This document shows, piece by piece, positions 12,267-20,842 of a stretch of DNA of 64,000 bases (the stretch's first letter is position 1; each line of letters begins with the position of its first letter). Origin of the DNA: Aliivibrio sp. EL58 (GTDB lineage: Bacteria; Pseudomonadota; Gammaproteobacteria; Enterobacterales; Vibrionaceae); NCBI RefSeq assembly GCF_900312675.1, contig NZ_OMPC01000009.1:1054001-1118000 (forward strand). The letters run 5' to 3'. The notes beneath the pieces are model-generated. The model saw only the letters and a program-made list of their open reading frames with translations. It did not search any database and was not told the DNA's origin. The translations under genes were made by a program, and so were the position numbers.

Positions 12267-12613
12267 TACACACCCCACACAATAACTAAACCAGAGAAGA
12301 AATATCCCAAAAGAACTGACACTAAACCAAGCTGAAGCAGAGCACGCAACATCACAGGTTTAATATAATCAGTAAGTACTTGCCATAAGCCAATCCATGC
12401 ATGGATAAGAATGGAAAGAAGCGCTAGCATAGTAAATACTTTTGTGAACAAGCCACCGAAGAAATTTGTCCATGATAGATAGGTAAGCTCTGGGCCAAAT
12501 GCGCAGAAACCGACGATATATACTGTGTATAGGGTAAGAATGATCGCGCTAGCACGAATTAAGATAAAATCGTGTACACCATTACGACCGAAGGAAGATA
12601 CGTTAGCTACCAT
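12266..12613 (-). CDS. sdhD: Succinate dehydrogenase membrane anchor SdhD
   Basis: This is the second cytochrome b556 anchor of complex II; together with SdhC it forms the ubiquinone and haem site. It is 115 residues with three membrane helices, and the [13 protein letters not shown] segment matches the family's haem and quinone-site region. It overlaps sdhC by 7 bases and sdhA by one, so the three are translationally coupled. Confidence 0.95.
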   Translation of the reverse strand: MVANVSSFGRNGVHDFILIRASAIILTLYTVYIVGFCAFGPELTYLSWTNFFGGLFTKVFTMLALLSILIHAWIGLWQVLTDYIKPVMLRALLQLGLVSVLLGYFFSGLVIVWGV

Positions 12614-13008
12614 ACCAATACTCCTGCTAAAAGTGATAATACCGCTGTAATTGCAAATGCAACCTTTGCACTATGAGTCCCAGACTCAAGCTCTTCAAAG
12701 TAACCCATGTCCATCATTAAATGACGAACACCTACCACAATATGATAAGCAAGGGCGGTCAGAATTCCCCACATAATAAATGTCACAAAAAAACCATCAA
12801 TATGATCGGCGGCTTGTGCGAATCCAATAGGTGAAGAAAGCGACAGGTTTAACAACCAAAGCAGTATTCCAACAGAAACAAAAGTAATTACACCACTTAC
12901 GCGATGTAAAATTGAAGCGATAGCCGTTAATGGAAAACGGATCGTTTGTAGATCTAGATTGACAGGTCTTGACTTTTTAACTTTCACAAGGGGCTCACTC
13001 AGCTCCAT
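12607..13008 (-). CDS. sdhC: Succinate dehydrogenase cytochrome b556 subunit SdhC
   Basis: This is the first membrane anchor of complex II. The conserved block [20 protein letters not shown] followed by LHRVSGV, three membrane helices, and [14 protein letters not shown] with the haem-ligand histidine identify it. It is the first gene of sdhCDAB-sucABCD. The start is uncertain: the ATG at 13008 has no clear ribosome binding site, and a GTG at 12987 would give a protein aligning better with E. coli SdhC. An ArcA-like direct repeat lies about 45-70 bases upstream. Confidence 0.92.
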   Translation of the reverse strand: MELSEPLVKVKKSRPVNLDLQTIRFPLTAIASILHRVSGVITFVSVGILLWLLNLSLSSPIGFAQAADHIDGFFVTFIMWGILTALAYHIVVGVRHLMMDMGYFEELESGTHSAKVAFAITAVLSLLAGVLVW

Positions 13009-13052
13009 TGAGCATATTATTGTTATAGATACCTCTGATCTATCAAAAGCTA

Positions 13053-13075
13053 GTTAAATTTAACATTTTCGTAAC
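13053..13075 (-). promoter_or_regulatory. Candidate ArcA box upstream of sdhC
   Basis: On the minus strand two GTTA repeats are spaced exactly 11 bases start to start (plus-strand TAAC at 13061-13064 and 13072-13075), the geometry of ArcA-P sites. A further GTTAAATTTAAC palindrome overlaps at 13053-13064. Repression of sdh by ArcA when oxygen is low is well established in E. coli. Binding here is inferred. Confidence 0.5.
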
Positions 13076-13312
13076 TTTCATTGTGAGCAACATCTCTTTT
13101 TATAAGCTTTTTTGTAAATCAAACTCTATTATTAAGGAGATGAAAATCACGTTAACCCTATATTACATAAGGGACAGACCAGAAACTCAGCCGCAGTATA
13201 CGATGTGAAACATCTGATTACAAACCTATAAATAATACCTACATCACACCACAGAAAATTAACTTTTTTTTCATTAAAAATATAAACAAGTGCACACATA
13301 AGCGCACAAAAA

Positions 13313-13341
13313 TTGACATTAGGTTGTGTAATGGGTACAAA
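13313..13341 (+). promoter_or_regulatory. Candidate sigma-70 promoter of gltA
   Basis: A perfect -35 TTGACA (13313-13318) is followed after 17 bases by TACAAA (13336-13341). This puts transcription start about 47 bases before the gltA ATG, which has a strong AAAGGAGAA ribosome binding site. Confidence 0.55.
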
Positions 13342-13394
13342 GTTGTCACTCTCATATCCGGGATAAAATAAAAATATAACAAAAGGAGAATGTT

Positions 13395-14684
13395 ATGGCA
13401 GATAAAAAGGCAACTCTTCACATTGAAGGACAAGCCCCAATCGACATGCCAATCATGGATGGAACTATCGGTCCTGAAGTGATCGATGTGCGTAAACTAG
13501 GAGCAAGTGGTTACTTCACATTTGACCCAGGTTTTCTTGCCACTGCATCTTGTGAGTCTCAAATAACTTATATCGATGGCGACAAAGGTGTATTGCTGCA
13601 CCGTGGTTACCCTATCGATGAATTAGCCAATAATGCAGATTACTTAGAAGTCTGTTACATACTACTTAACGGACAAGCGCCAAGCCGTGATGAGTACGAA
13701 ACGTTTAAAGAAATTGTCACTCGCCATACAATGGTACATGAGCAAATTTCAAGTTTCTTCCATGGTTTCCGTCGTGATGCCCACCCAATGGCCGTTATGT
13801 GTGGTGTAGTTGGTGCATTAGCTGCTTTCTACCATGACTCATTAGATGTTAGTAATGATGAGCACCGCGAAATTGCAGCATTTAGATTGCTTTCTAAGAT
13901 GCCGACACTTTCTGCAATGTGTTATAAATACTCTATTGGTCAGCCGTTTATCTATCCGCGTAATGACTTAACGTACGCTGAAAACTTCTTACATATGATG
14001 TTTGCCAATCCATGTGAAGAATACGAAGTGAACCCTGTTGTCGCTCGTGCTATGGATAAAATCTTTACGCTACATGCTGACCACGAACAAAATGCTTCAA
14101 CATCAACGGTACGTTTAGCGGGCTCTTCTGGCGCTAACCCATTTGCTTGTATTGCTGCAGGTATTGCTTCTCTATGGGGACCTGCTCATGGTGGTGCAAA
14201 CGAAGCGTGTTTACGCATGCTTGAAGAAATTGGTTCTCTTGACAATATCGATGAGTACGTTGCAAAAGCAAAAGACAAAGATGACCCTTTCCGCTTAATG
14301 GGCTTTGGTCACCGTGTTTATAAAAACTATGACCCACGTGCAACAGTAATGCGTGAAGCATGTCACGAAGTACTAAAAGAACTAAACATTAAAGATCCAC
14401 TGCTAGATGTTGCAATGGAACTTGAACGTATTGCGCTTTCTGATGAATACTTTGTTTCTAAGAAGCTATATCCAAACGTAGATTTTTACTCAGGTATTAT
14501 CTTAAAAGCGATTGGTATTCCTGTGTCTATGTTTACTGTTATTTTCGCACTGTCTCGTACTGTTGGTTGGATTGCACATTGGAGCGAAATGCACAGTGAT
14601 CCAAATAACCGTATCGGTCGTCCGCGTCAACTTTACACAGGTGAAGAGCTTCGTGAGTTTAAACCACTTCATGAGCGTGAATAA
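13395..14684 (+). CDS. gltA: Type II citrate synthase GltA
   Basis: This enzyme condenses acetyl-CoA and oxaloacetate to citrate, the entry step of the TCA cycle. The 429 residues are of the large NADH-sensitive hexameric type found in Gammaproteobacteria, with the N-terminal beta domain ([20 protein letters not shown]). Active-site histidines lie in [12 protein letters not shown] and in [14 protein letters not shown]. It is divergent from the sdh-suc block and has its own terminator. Confidence 0.97.
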   Translation: MADKKATLHIEGQAPIDMPIMDGTIGPEVIDVRKLGASGYFTFDPGFLATASCESQITYIDGDKGVLLHRGYPIDELANNADYLEVCYILLNGQAPSRDEYETFKEIVTRHTMVHEQISSFFHGFRRDAHPMAVMCGVVGALAAFYHDSLDVSNDEHREIAAFRLLSKMPTLSAMCYKYSIGQPFIYPRNDLTYAENFLHMMFANPCEEYEVNPVVARAMDKIFTLHADHEQNASTSTVRLAGSSGANPFACIAAGIASLWGPAHGGANEACLRMLEEIGSLDNIDEYVAKAKDKDDPFRLMGFGHRVYKNYDPRATVMREACHEVLKELNIKDPLLDVAMELERIALSDEYFVSKKLYPNVDFYSGIILKAIGIPVSMFTVIFALSRTVGWIAHWSEMHSDPNNRIGRPRQLYTGEELREFKPLHERE

Positions 14685-14732
14685 GTTAGAACTTAAATTC
14701 AGAATCGGATTTAAATCGTTAGACTTATAAAC

Positions 14733-14766
14733 AAAAAAGGTTGATGTATTAGCATCAACCTTTTTT
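14733..14766. terminator. Bidirectional terminator between gltA and ybgI
   Basis: The stem AAAAAAGGTTGATG with CATCAACCTTTTTT has a short loop and A/T tails on both strands. It lies between the convergent gltA and ybgI. Confidence 0.85.
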
Positions 14767-14784
14767 ATTGTTCAAGAATAGAAA

Positions 14785-15543
14785 CTATACTGGATTATCA
14801 ATATCAATAAATTTCACATCAAAACCATGCTCTTTCGCTAACCATTCACCCAGAGCCTTAACACCATAGCGCTCGGTCGCATGATGACCTGCGGCAAAAT
14901 AGTGAATACCTAATTCACGCGCGATATACGTCGTTCTTTCAGATACCTCGCCAGAAATAAACGCATCAATCCCTTGCTGTGCAGCTAACTCAATGTAATC
15001 TTGTCCACCACCAGAACACCAAGCTACCGTTTTTATCTCTTTATCAACATCAGGTGTTATATGCAGAGGGGCTCTGTTCAATACTTGACCAATTCGTGCG
15101 CCTAATTCTTCGCCAGATAACGCAACGTCAAACTCCCCTTTCATTGCGATAGATTGAGGAGTTGCTTCTAGCCCTTCCACATTTGAAATAGCGAATAAAC
15201 GTGCTAATTCTGCATTGTTACCTAATGTTGAGTGAATATCTAAAGGAAGATGGTACGCAAGTAAATTGATATCATTTTTAATTAAAGAGCGAATACGATT
15301 GCCCTTCATACCTTTAATTGACTCACTTTCACCTTTCCAAAAGTAACCGTGGTGAACGAGCAAAGCATCTGCATTTTGTTCAATAGCGGCATCAATTAAT
15401 GCTTGTGAAGCGGTTACACCTGTAATGATTTTTTTGACTTCAGATTTGCCTTCGACTTGTAATCCGTTTGGGCAATAGTCTTTAATTAATTGAGGTTTAA
15501 GCTCTTTATTTAATAGCTGTTCTAGCTGAAAATTGTTCATCAT
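14785..15543 (-). CDS. ybgI: Nif3-like dinuclear metal-centre protein (YbgI)
   Basis: This is a member of the NIF3/YbgI family, hexameric proteins with a two-metal site whose cellular role is unsettled; some members act as GTP cyclohydrolase-like enzymes. Metal-ligand motifs are visible: VHHGYFWKGE (first His pair), HLPLDIHSTLGNNA, and near the C-terminus FAAGHHATERYGVKAL. At 252 residues it matches E. coli YbgI. Two start codons are adjacent (15543 and 15540); the second fits the E. coli N-terminus better. Confidence 0.9.
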   Translation of the reverse strand: MMNNFQLEQLLNKELKPQLIKDYCPNGLQVEGKSEVKKIITGVTASQALIDAAIEQNADALLVHHGYFWKGESESIKGMKGNRIRSLIKNDINLLAYHLPLDIHSTLGNNAELARLFAISNVEGLEATPQSIAMKGEFDVALSGEELGARIGQVLNRAPLHITPDVDKEIKTVAWCSGGGQDYIELAAQQGIDAFISGEVSERTTYIARELGIHYFAAGHHATERYGVKALGEWLAKEHGFDVKFIDIDNPV

Positions 15544-15563
15544 TATCGTCCGTTTTTAATAAT

Positions 15564-15592
15564 AAAAAAGCAGCGACATGCGCTGCTTTTTA
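15564..15592 (-). terminator. Terminator of seqA-pgm
   Basis: The stem AAAAGCAGCG (15566-15575) pairs with CGCTGCTTTT (15581-15590) around a 5-nt loop, with T-rich tails. It lies just after the pgm stop on the minus strand. Confidence 0.8.
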
Positions 15593-15613
15593 TTAATTCT
15601 TTACTGGTTTTAA

Positions 15614-17260
15614 TTATAAGCCAGCGTCTTTAAATACGTTACTTACAATCTCTTGAGCTTCTTGTTCAATCAATGCTAAATGTTCAGCACCTTTAAAGCT
15701 TTCACAGTAAATCTTGTAGATCTCTTCTGTTCCCGATGGGCGAGCAGCAAACCAACCATTCGCTGTCGTGACTTTGAGGCCGCCAATCGCTGCACCATTA
15801 CCTGGAGCATGCGTTAAACGAGCCGTGATCTCATCACCAGCAAGTGTTGTTGCTGAGACCATTTCAGGAGACAATTTACTTAATACTGATTTTTGTGCTT
15901 TATTAGCAACCGCTTGAATGCGGTTATAGCTAGATTCGCCATGCTGAGCTGCAAGTTTATTATAGTACTCTTGAGGGTTCATACCTGTTACCGCTGTAAT
16001 TTCAGCCGCAAGAAGACACAAAAGAATACCATCTTTATCAGTTGACCAAGGTGTACCATCAAAGCGCAAGAAAGAAGCACCAGCACTCTCTTCACCACCA
16101 AAGCCTAAACTGCCATTGTACAGTCCATCAACAAACCATTTAAAGCCAACAGGTACTTCGCATAGATCACGGCCCAAATCAGCAACAACTTTATCAATAA
16201 TCGCTGAAGACACTAGAGTTTTACCTACGGCAACCTCTGGCTTCCAGTCCGGACGATTACGATATAAGTAATCAATACATACTGCTAGATAATGATTTGG
16301 ATTCATTAAGCCTGATGGCGTAACGATACCATGACGATCATAATCAGGATCATTACCAAACGCTAAATCGTAATCATCTTTTAATGATAACAAACCAGCC
16401 ATTGCGTAAGGCGAAGAACAATCCATACGTACTACGCCGTCTTTATCTAACGACATAAATTGGAATGAAGGATCAATTGCTTCACTTACTAGAGTTAAAT
16501 CCAGATCAAATGCTTGACCAATTTGACGCCAGTATTCAATACCAGAACCACCAAGTGGATCTACACCTAATTTAAGATTTGCTTTTTGAATCGCATCAAT
16601 ATTAATAACGTTTTTAAGATCATCAATATATGGCTTCACTAAATCCACTTGCTTAACCAGATCAGATTTCATTGCTTCATTGATCGCAATGCGCTTCACA
16701 CCACTTAACTCATTCGAGATATAGGCATTGGCTTGGTTTTCAATCGCCGTAGTTAACTCACCTTCCGCTGGACCACCGTGTGTCGGGTTATATTTGATCC
16801 CGCCATCTTGAGGAGGATTATGCGAAGGGGTAATAACGAGACCATCTGCTTTATGATCACATTTAACATTATGAGTTAGAATTGCATGAGATATGCCAGG
16901 TGTTGGAGTATAGCCATTATCTTCTTGGATAATCACTTCAACACCATTAGCCACAAGCACTTCAATGGTAGAAGTAAATGCAGGTTCAGATAAAGCGTGT
17001 GTGTCTTTACCTAAGAAAAGTGGGCCTGTTACACCTGTTTCTTTACGAACATCAGCAACAGCTTGAGCAATCGCCCAAATATGGTGCTGATTAAACGTTG
17101 CTTTATCAGAAGTCCCTCGGTGACCAGAGGTACCAAACTGAACTTTTTGATCTGGGTTAGTTGCATCAGGCTCTAATAAAAAGTAATTAGCAACTAATGC
17201 GGGGATGTTGTGTAAATCTTCTTGCTGAGCTTTCTGCCCAGCGCGAGGATGTATAGCCAT
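15614..17260 (-). CDS. pgm: Phosphoglucomutase, alpha-D-glucose specific
   Basis: This enzyme interconverts glucose 1-phosphate and glucose 6-phosphate, linking glycolysis to UDP-glucose, LPS and glycogen. It is 548 residues. The phosphoserine loop is TPSHNPP (Ser146), the metal loop is [11 protein letters not shown], the sugar loop is GGEESAG, and the phosphate-binding loop is [12 protein letters not shown] near the C-terminus. It follows seqA after 48 bases, the same order as in E. coli, so the two are probably cotranscribed. Confidence 0.96.
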   Translation of the reverse strand: MAIHPRAGQKAQQEDLHNIPALVANYFLLEPDATNPDQKVQFGTSGHRGTSDKATFNQHHIWAIAQAVADVRKETGVTGPLFLGKDTHALSEPAFTSTIEVLVANGVEVIIQEDNGYTPTPGISHAILTHNVKCDHKADGLVITPSHNPPQDGGIKYNPTHGGPAEGELTTAIENQANAYISNELSGVKRIAINEAMKSDLVKQVDLVKPYIDDLKNVINIDAIQKANLKLGVDPLGGSGIEYWRQIGQAFDLDLTLVSEAIDPSFQFMSLDKDGVVRMDCSSPYAMAGLLSLKDDYDLAFGNDPDYDRHGIVTPSGLMNPNHYLAVCIDYLYRNRPDWKPEVAVGKTLVSSAIIDKVVADLGRDLCEVPVGFKWFVDGLYNGSLGFGGEESAGASFLRFDGTPWSTDKDGILLCLLAAEITAVTGMNPQEYYNKLAAQHGESSYNRIQAVANKAQKSVLSKLSPEMVSATTLAGDEITARLTHAPGNGAAIGGLKVTTANGWFAARPSGTEEIYKIYCESFKGAEHLALIEQEAQEIVSNVFKDAGL

Positions 17261-17308
17261 TTGACGATTCCTTGTGACAAATTATGTTTTGAGCTGTAAC
17301 TCAAAAAT

Positions 17309-17857
17309 TTAAATCGCCGCGCACACTTTTTCTGTCAAATCATGATGGAAACCCATACGCTCCATCAACAATTCAACCATGTGGCGCTTGCGATTAGTAT
17401 TTGTATTCGTGATAACCCAAAATGGAGTGCCATTGATTTCTCTTGGCTTGGTTGTTTTACCACTTGCAATCAATGTGTCTTGATTGTCTGCAAAATAAAC
17501 TCGAGTTCTTCCCTTCACTTCTGTCGCTTCAGAGAATGCTTTTGAGTCAATTTTATATAATTCTGAAAGTACCGTTAAAAAACGATCGATTGCTTTATCT
17601 AATGCTGAGAATTCATCAGAGATTAATAAGGTACGTACCGCTTTAACACGATCTACTGATATCTCTTTACCTGCATCTTTGCTGACTACAATGCCTTTTT
17701 TCTGAACTTCAACAGGAGTAGAAACAGAAATAGCAGAGTCTAAAGGTGATGTCTGCATTAAGAGACGACGTAAAATATCAGAGGCACTTTCACCGATGTG
17801 TTGAGTTTGGCTCGCAATAAAGCGGTATAGTTCTTCGTCTACTTCAATTGTCTTCAT
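17309..17857 (-). CDS. seqA: Replication initiation negative regulator SeqA
   Basis: SeqA binds pairs of hemimethylated GATC sites, sequesters newly replicated oriC and organises nascent DNA. At 182 residues it matches E. coli. The N-terminal oligomerisation segment (MKTIEVDEELYRFIASQTQHIGES) is followed by a variable linker and the C-terminal DNA-binding domain ending in TNTNRKRHMVELLMERMGF. Its presence implies Dam methylation. It is divergent from ybfF across a 94-bp region containing a perfect palindrome. Confidence 0.97.
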   Translation of the reverse strand: MKTIEVDEELYRFIASQTQHIGESASDILRRLLMQTSPLDSAISVSTPVEVQKKGIVVSKDAGKEISVDRVKAVRTLLISDEFSALDKAIDRFLTVLSELYKIDSKAFSEATEVKGRTRVYFADNQDTLIASGKTTKPREINGTPFWVITNTNTNRKRHMVELLMERMGFHHDLTEKVCAAI

Positions 17858-17892
17858 TATATGGTTCGTATTCTATAATCTATTTATGAAGG

Positions 17893-17917
17893 CACGATTA
17901 TACATTGTATAATCGTG
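17893..17917. promoter_or_regulatory. Perfect palindrome in seqA/ybfF divergent promoter
   Basis: CACGATTATAC (17893-17903) and GTATAATCGTG (17907-17917) are perfect 11-bp arms around ATT. Each arm contains a TATAAT -10 hexamer on one strand, so divergent promoters for seqA and ybfF probably overlap inside it. The -35 regions are poor, which suits a regulated promoter or an operator. Confidence 0.55.
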
Positions 17918-17951
17918 ATACTCTACGACAAACCTAACACTACGCAGAAAA

Positions 17952-18728
17952 ATGAAGCTACTTAACTATAAAGAACAAGGAAATGGGGATCCTTTGATCC
18001 TTATTCATGGCCTATTTGGTAATTTAGATAATCTCGGGTTACTTGCGAGACAATTTGAAAATGATTATCGAGTGATCAGTGTTGATCTTCGAAACCATGG
18101 ACACTCATTTCAATCTGACGAGCATAATTACCACGCGCTTGCCGCTGATGTGATTCAATTACTTGAACACTTGTCCATTTCATCCGCGCACCTTATTGGC
18201 CACTCTATGGGCGGTAAAGTTGCTATGGCTATTGCTGACATCAAACCATCATTGCTGGCTTCACTCGTTGTATTAGATATGGCTCCTATCGCTTATCCAG
18301 AGCGAAAGCACGATGCTGTCTTTTCTGGTCTTCAGCAATTAATAGAGTCTCCACCTGCCAGCCGTAAAGAAGCAGACACGATACTTGCTCGCTCTATTGT
18401 TGAGCCGGGTGTGCGTCAGTTTTTAAGTAAATCACTGTATAAAAACGGCGAGCACCTCGCGCTTCGTTTTAATGTAAGCGCCTTATTCGATAATTATTCT
18501 CATATCATTGGTTGGGATAAAATAACTCCTTTCGGTGGAAATGTTCTGTTTGTAAAAGGTCAGAACTCCGATTACATCATCGCTGACTACCAACAAGACA
18601 TTATCGCGCAATTTCCAAATGCAAAAGCACATGTCGTTAATGGCACTGGCCACTGGCTACATGCAGAAAAACCAGACACCATTTATCGAGTCATAAATCG
18701 TTTTATAGAAAAAGTGGCTCTACGATAA
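17952..18728 (+). CDS. ybfF: Alpha/beta-hydrolase esterase YbfF
   Basis: This is an acyl-CoA thioesterase/esterase of the alpha/beta-hydrolase fold. The oxyanion-region motif LIHGLFGNLDNLG near residue 18, the nucleophile elbow GHSMGGKVA with the catalytic serine near residue 83, and a late histidine in GTGHWLHAEKP complete the triad. At 258 residues it is of family length. Position next to seqA matches E. coli. Four GATC sites fall in its first 140 bases. Confidence 0.92.
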   Translation: MKLLNYKEQGNGDPLILIHGLFGNLDNLGLLARQFENDYRVISVDLRNHGHSFQSDEHNYHALAADVIQLLEHLSISSAHLIGHSMGGKVAMAIADIKPSLLASLVVLDMAPIAYPERKHDAVFSGLQQLIESPPASRKEADTILARSIVEPGVRQFLSKSLYKNGEHLALRFNVSALFDNYSHIIGWDKITPFGGNVLFVKGQNSDYIIADYQQDIIAQFPNAKAHVVNGTGHWLHAEKPDTIYRVINRFIEKVALR

Positions 18729-18814
18729 TCCATACCAACAAAGTCAAAGCTATGATATAGTTTTGCCAAATTATTCGATCAAATTAAGGTCGCTAACTTA
18801 GATAAGGGTGATTC

Positions 18815-19036
18815 ATGCTGTATGAACATTTTGATCTCATTGAATCTATTGGCTTAGATTTACTGTTTGCCTCGATATTCTTCTTTATCGGCATGGCGAT
18901 TAAAGATGTCCTTAAACAAGCAAATGTTCCTCCTTTTGGCCGAAAAATTGTTTGGCTTGTTCTATTCTTAGGTTGTGCAGGCTTTATAGCAAAAGGACTT
19001 ATTCAACTAAGCTGGGAAGGTTCCGGTCTTGGTTGA
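18815..19036 (+). CDS. Small inner-membrane protein (DUF2788-like)
   Basis: This 73-residue protein has two predicted membrane helices (about residues 12-29 and 44-65) joined by a short charged loop (KDVLKQANVPPFGRK). I believe it belongs to the DUF2788 family; function is unknown. It occupies the position between ybfF and fldA held in E. coli by the unrelated ybfE. The ATG is preceded by a weak AAGGGTG ribosome binding site. It could be cotranscribed with fldA, 58 bases downstream. Confidence 0.8.
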   Translation: MLYEHFDLIESIGLDLLFASIFFFIGMAIKDVLKQANVPPFGRKIVWLVLFLGCAGFIAKGLIQLSWEGSGLG

Positions 19037-19094
19037 TATCCAGATCAAATACTAACTATTTTTAATTAACACAGACAATACAGGTATTCATCAT

Positions 19095-19622
19095 ATGGCA
19101 AGTGTAGGACTCTTCTTTGGTAGCGATACAGGTAACACTGAAGCTATTGGCAAGATGATTCAAAAACAGCTTGGTAAAAAGCTGGTTCATGTTCAAGACA
19201 TTGCAAAAAGCAGCAAAGAAGACATTGATAATTTCGATCTTCTTCTTTTAGGTATCCCTACATGGTACTACGGTGAAGCTCAATGTGATTGGGATGATTT
19301 CTTTCCTGAATTAGAAGGTATTGATTTCTCAACTAAACTTGTTGCTATCTTTGGTTGTGGTGATCAAGAAGATTACGCAGAGTACTTCTGTGATGCTATG
19401 GGTAATATCCGTGATATCGTTGAAGCTAAAGGCGGGACTATCATTGGTCATTGGCCGACTGAAGGTTATGAATTTGAAGCATCTAAAGCATTAGTAGACG
19501 AAAATAATTTCGTTGGTTTATGTATTGATGAAGATCGTCAACCTGAGCTAACTGACACACGTGTAACTGCATGGGTTACCCAAATCCATGAAGAAATGTG
19601 TCTTGCAGAATTAGAAGACTAA
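19095..19622 (+). CDS. fldA: Flavodoxin FldA
   Basis: This is an FMN-binding electron carrier supplying radical-SAM enzymes, biotin and isoprenoid synthesis and ribonucleotide reductase activation. The FMN phosphate loop GSDTGNTEAIGKM is at residues 9-21, and the isoalloxazine loops are PTWYYGEAQCDWDDF and FGCGDQEDYAEYF. It is 175 residues, long-chain type, and acidic. It is adjacent to fur, as in E. coli, but a convergent gene now separates the two. Confidence 0.96.
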   Translation: MASVGLFFGSDTGNTEAIGKMIQKQLGKKLVHVQDIAKSSKEDIDNFDLLLLGIPTWYYGEAQCDWDDFFPELEGIDFSTKLVAIFGCGDQEDYAEYFCDAMGNIRDIVEAKGGTIIGHWPTEGYEFEASKALVDENNFVGLCIDEDRQPELTDTRVTAWVTQIHEEMCLAELED

Positions 19623-19631
19623 TTCTCATTA

Positions 19632-19679
19632 ATGATGCTCTCTTCTTATTTTTTATAATAAGAAATTAGAGAGCATCAT
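19632..19679. terminator. Long hairpin after fldA
   Basis: The 11-bp stem 19632-19642/19669-19679 continues into TTCTTATT/AATAAGAA (19643-19650 with 19657-19664), forming a near-continuous 19-bp stem with one small bulge. It overlaps the stop of the convergent gene and probably ends both transcripts. Confidence 0.65.
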
Positions 19680-20140
19680 CTAAACTCTGGTTTTTTTCTT
19701 ACATACAAAGTTCTATTCACCCGCGCGACCACTTTTCCTTTTTTATCATATATATACACTTCAAATTTCGGAAAGCATTTCTCTCCAGCTTCAGTAAGCT
19801 GCTTAATTTCTTTAATTTTCTCATTTGAGATTACAAAGTGTGCATTCAAATCACTAGTACCTGGTGAAATAAAATCTATTTCAGACTGCTTATCCCAAAC
19901 AAAATACTCCTCTCTTAGTATCCCCATTAACATTAATGAAAATACGGGATCTGTCATAGAAAAAATACTCCCTCCATACTGGCTTCTATTTGCATTACGA
20001 TTCCAAAAGCGATCTTTTAATATGACTCGCACTTCTTGAAAATCAGGAGCTATAGTTTGGATAGAGATCCCAGCCCCCCAAAATGGAGGCCAAATATTCA
20101 ATGCCCTTCTAACGATTTTTGGGGTAAAGTACTTATACAT
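19676..20140 (-). CDS. Hotdog-fold protein, DUF4442 type
   Basis: This 154-residue protein resembles the DUF4442/YiiD-C hotdog family related to thioesterases. The pattern is an N-terminal helix, RFWNRNANRSQYGGSIFSM with the conserved N-x-x-G-G turn, and late beta strands (KFEVYIYDKKGKVVARVNRTLYV). Its substrate is unknown. I choose the ATG at 20140 because AAGG lies 9 bases upstream; the ATG at 20149 directly abuts that AAGG. It is inserted between fldA and fur on the opposite strand, unlike the E. coli order. Confidence 0.75.
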   Translation of the reverse strand: MYKYFTPKIVRRALNIWPPFWGAGISIQTIAPDFQEVRVILKDRFWNRNANRSQYGGSIFSMTDPVFSLMLMGILREEYFVWDKQSEIDFISPGTSDLNAHFVISNEKIKEIKQLTEAGEKCFPKFEVYIYDKKGKVVARVNRTLYVRKKPEFR

Positions 20141-20320
20141 ATTTATCATCCTTAATTCTGGTCTGACCTCATCATAATAGTTTTATTCACAAAAGATCAA
20201 CATCTATTTTTTTGTAAGAGATCGTGCAGATAAGGTATCAACTGGATTGAATGTTCCCTATAATTAACTTATTAAAACTGCACAAAAAATCGATGCAGAA
20301 TGTCAATACAGGAAAAGTCG

Positions 20321-20764
20321 ATGTCAGATAACAACCAAGCACTAAAAAAAGCCGGTTTAAAGGTTACTCTTCCACGCCTGAAGATTTTAGAAGTACTTCA
20401 ACAACCAGATTGCCAACACATCAGTGCAGAAGATTTATATAAAAAATTAATAGATATTGGCGAAGAAATTGGCCTTGCTACTGTATACCGCGTATTAAAC
20501 CAATTTGATGATGCAGGTATCGTTACTCGTCACCACTTTGAAGGTGGTAAATCTGTATTTGAATTAGCAACTCAACATCATCATGATCATTTAGTTTGCC
20601 TAGATTGCGGTAAAGTGATCGAATTCTCTGATGAAATGATTGAAGAGCGTCAAAAAGAAATAGCACAAAAATATAATGTACGACTAACGAACCATAGTTT
20701 ATATCTATACGGCCACTGTATTACTGGTGACTGCATTGAAAATAATGAAGCTCATAACTGTTAG
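20321..20764 (+). CDS. fur: Ferric uptake regulator Fur
   Basis: Fur is the iron-dependent repressor of siderophore, haem and iron transport genes. Starting at the ATG at 20321, with CAGGAAAAG upstream, it is 147 residues and begins MSDNNQALKKAGLKVTLPRL like other Vibrio Fur proteins; an in-frame ATG at 20300 adds seven unlikely residues. The winged helix is at 14-80 (ATVYRVLNQF recognition helix). The metal sites are the His-rich HHHDH near 87-91 and CLDC (Cys93, Cys96). I could not identify a Fur box upstream. Confidence 0.96.
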   Translation: MSDNNQALKKAGLKVTLPRLKILEVLQQPDCQHISAEDLYKKLIDIGEEIGLATVYRVLNQFDDAGIVTRHHFEGGKSVFELATQHHHDHLVCLDCGKVIEFSDEMIEERQKEIAQKYNVRLTNHSLYLYGHCITGDCIENNEAHNC

Positions 20765-20792
20765 TCATTCAATGTAACAAATACTAGTCATA

Positions 20793-20822
20793 AAAAAACC
20801 AGCATTTCTGCTGGTTTTTTAT
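20793..20822. terminator. Terminator between fur and glnS
   Basis: The 12-bp stem AAAAAACCAGCA (20793-20804) pairs with TGCTGGTTTTTT (20809-20820) around a 4-nt loop. It suits both convergent genes. Confidence 0.88.
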
Positions 20823-20842
20823 TATTTATTACTTAATGAAGA

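Larger units (their letters stand above)
13009..13394. promoter_or_regulatory. Divergent sdhC/gltA regulatory region
   Basis: These 386 bases separate the two TCA transcription units. I see an ArcA-like repeat (13053-13075) near sdhC and a gltA promoter (13313-13341). A CRP-like half site (TGTGA at 13082-13086) may also be present but its second half is poor. No gene is convincing here. Confidence 0.7.

Noticed and set aside
13140-13208. 22-codon frame after AAGGAG in the sdhC/gltA spacer
   Set aside because: The Shine-Dalgarno sequence directly touches the ATG with no spacing, and the peptide (MKITLTLYYIRD...) shows no membrane or leader character.
18815-19036. Calling the small gene ybfE from its position before fldA
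   Set aside because: E. coli ybfE encodes a soluble LexA-controlled protein, while this one has two membrane helices; only the position matches.
20200-20320. Fur box for fur autoregulation
   Set aside because: No stretch close to GATAATGATAATCATTATC could be found by eye in the fur upstream region; only a TATAAT without a good -35.
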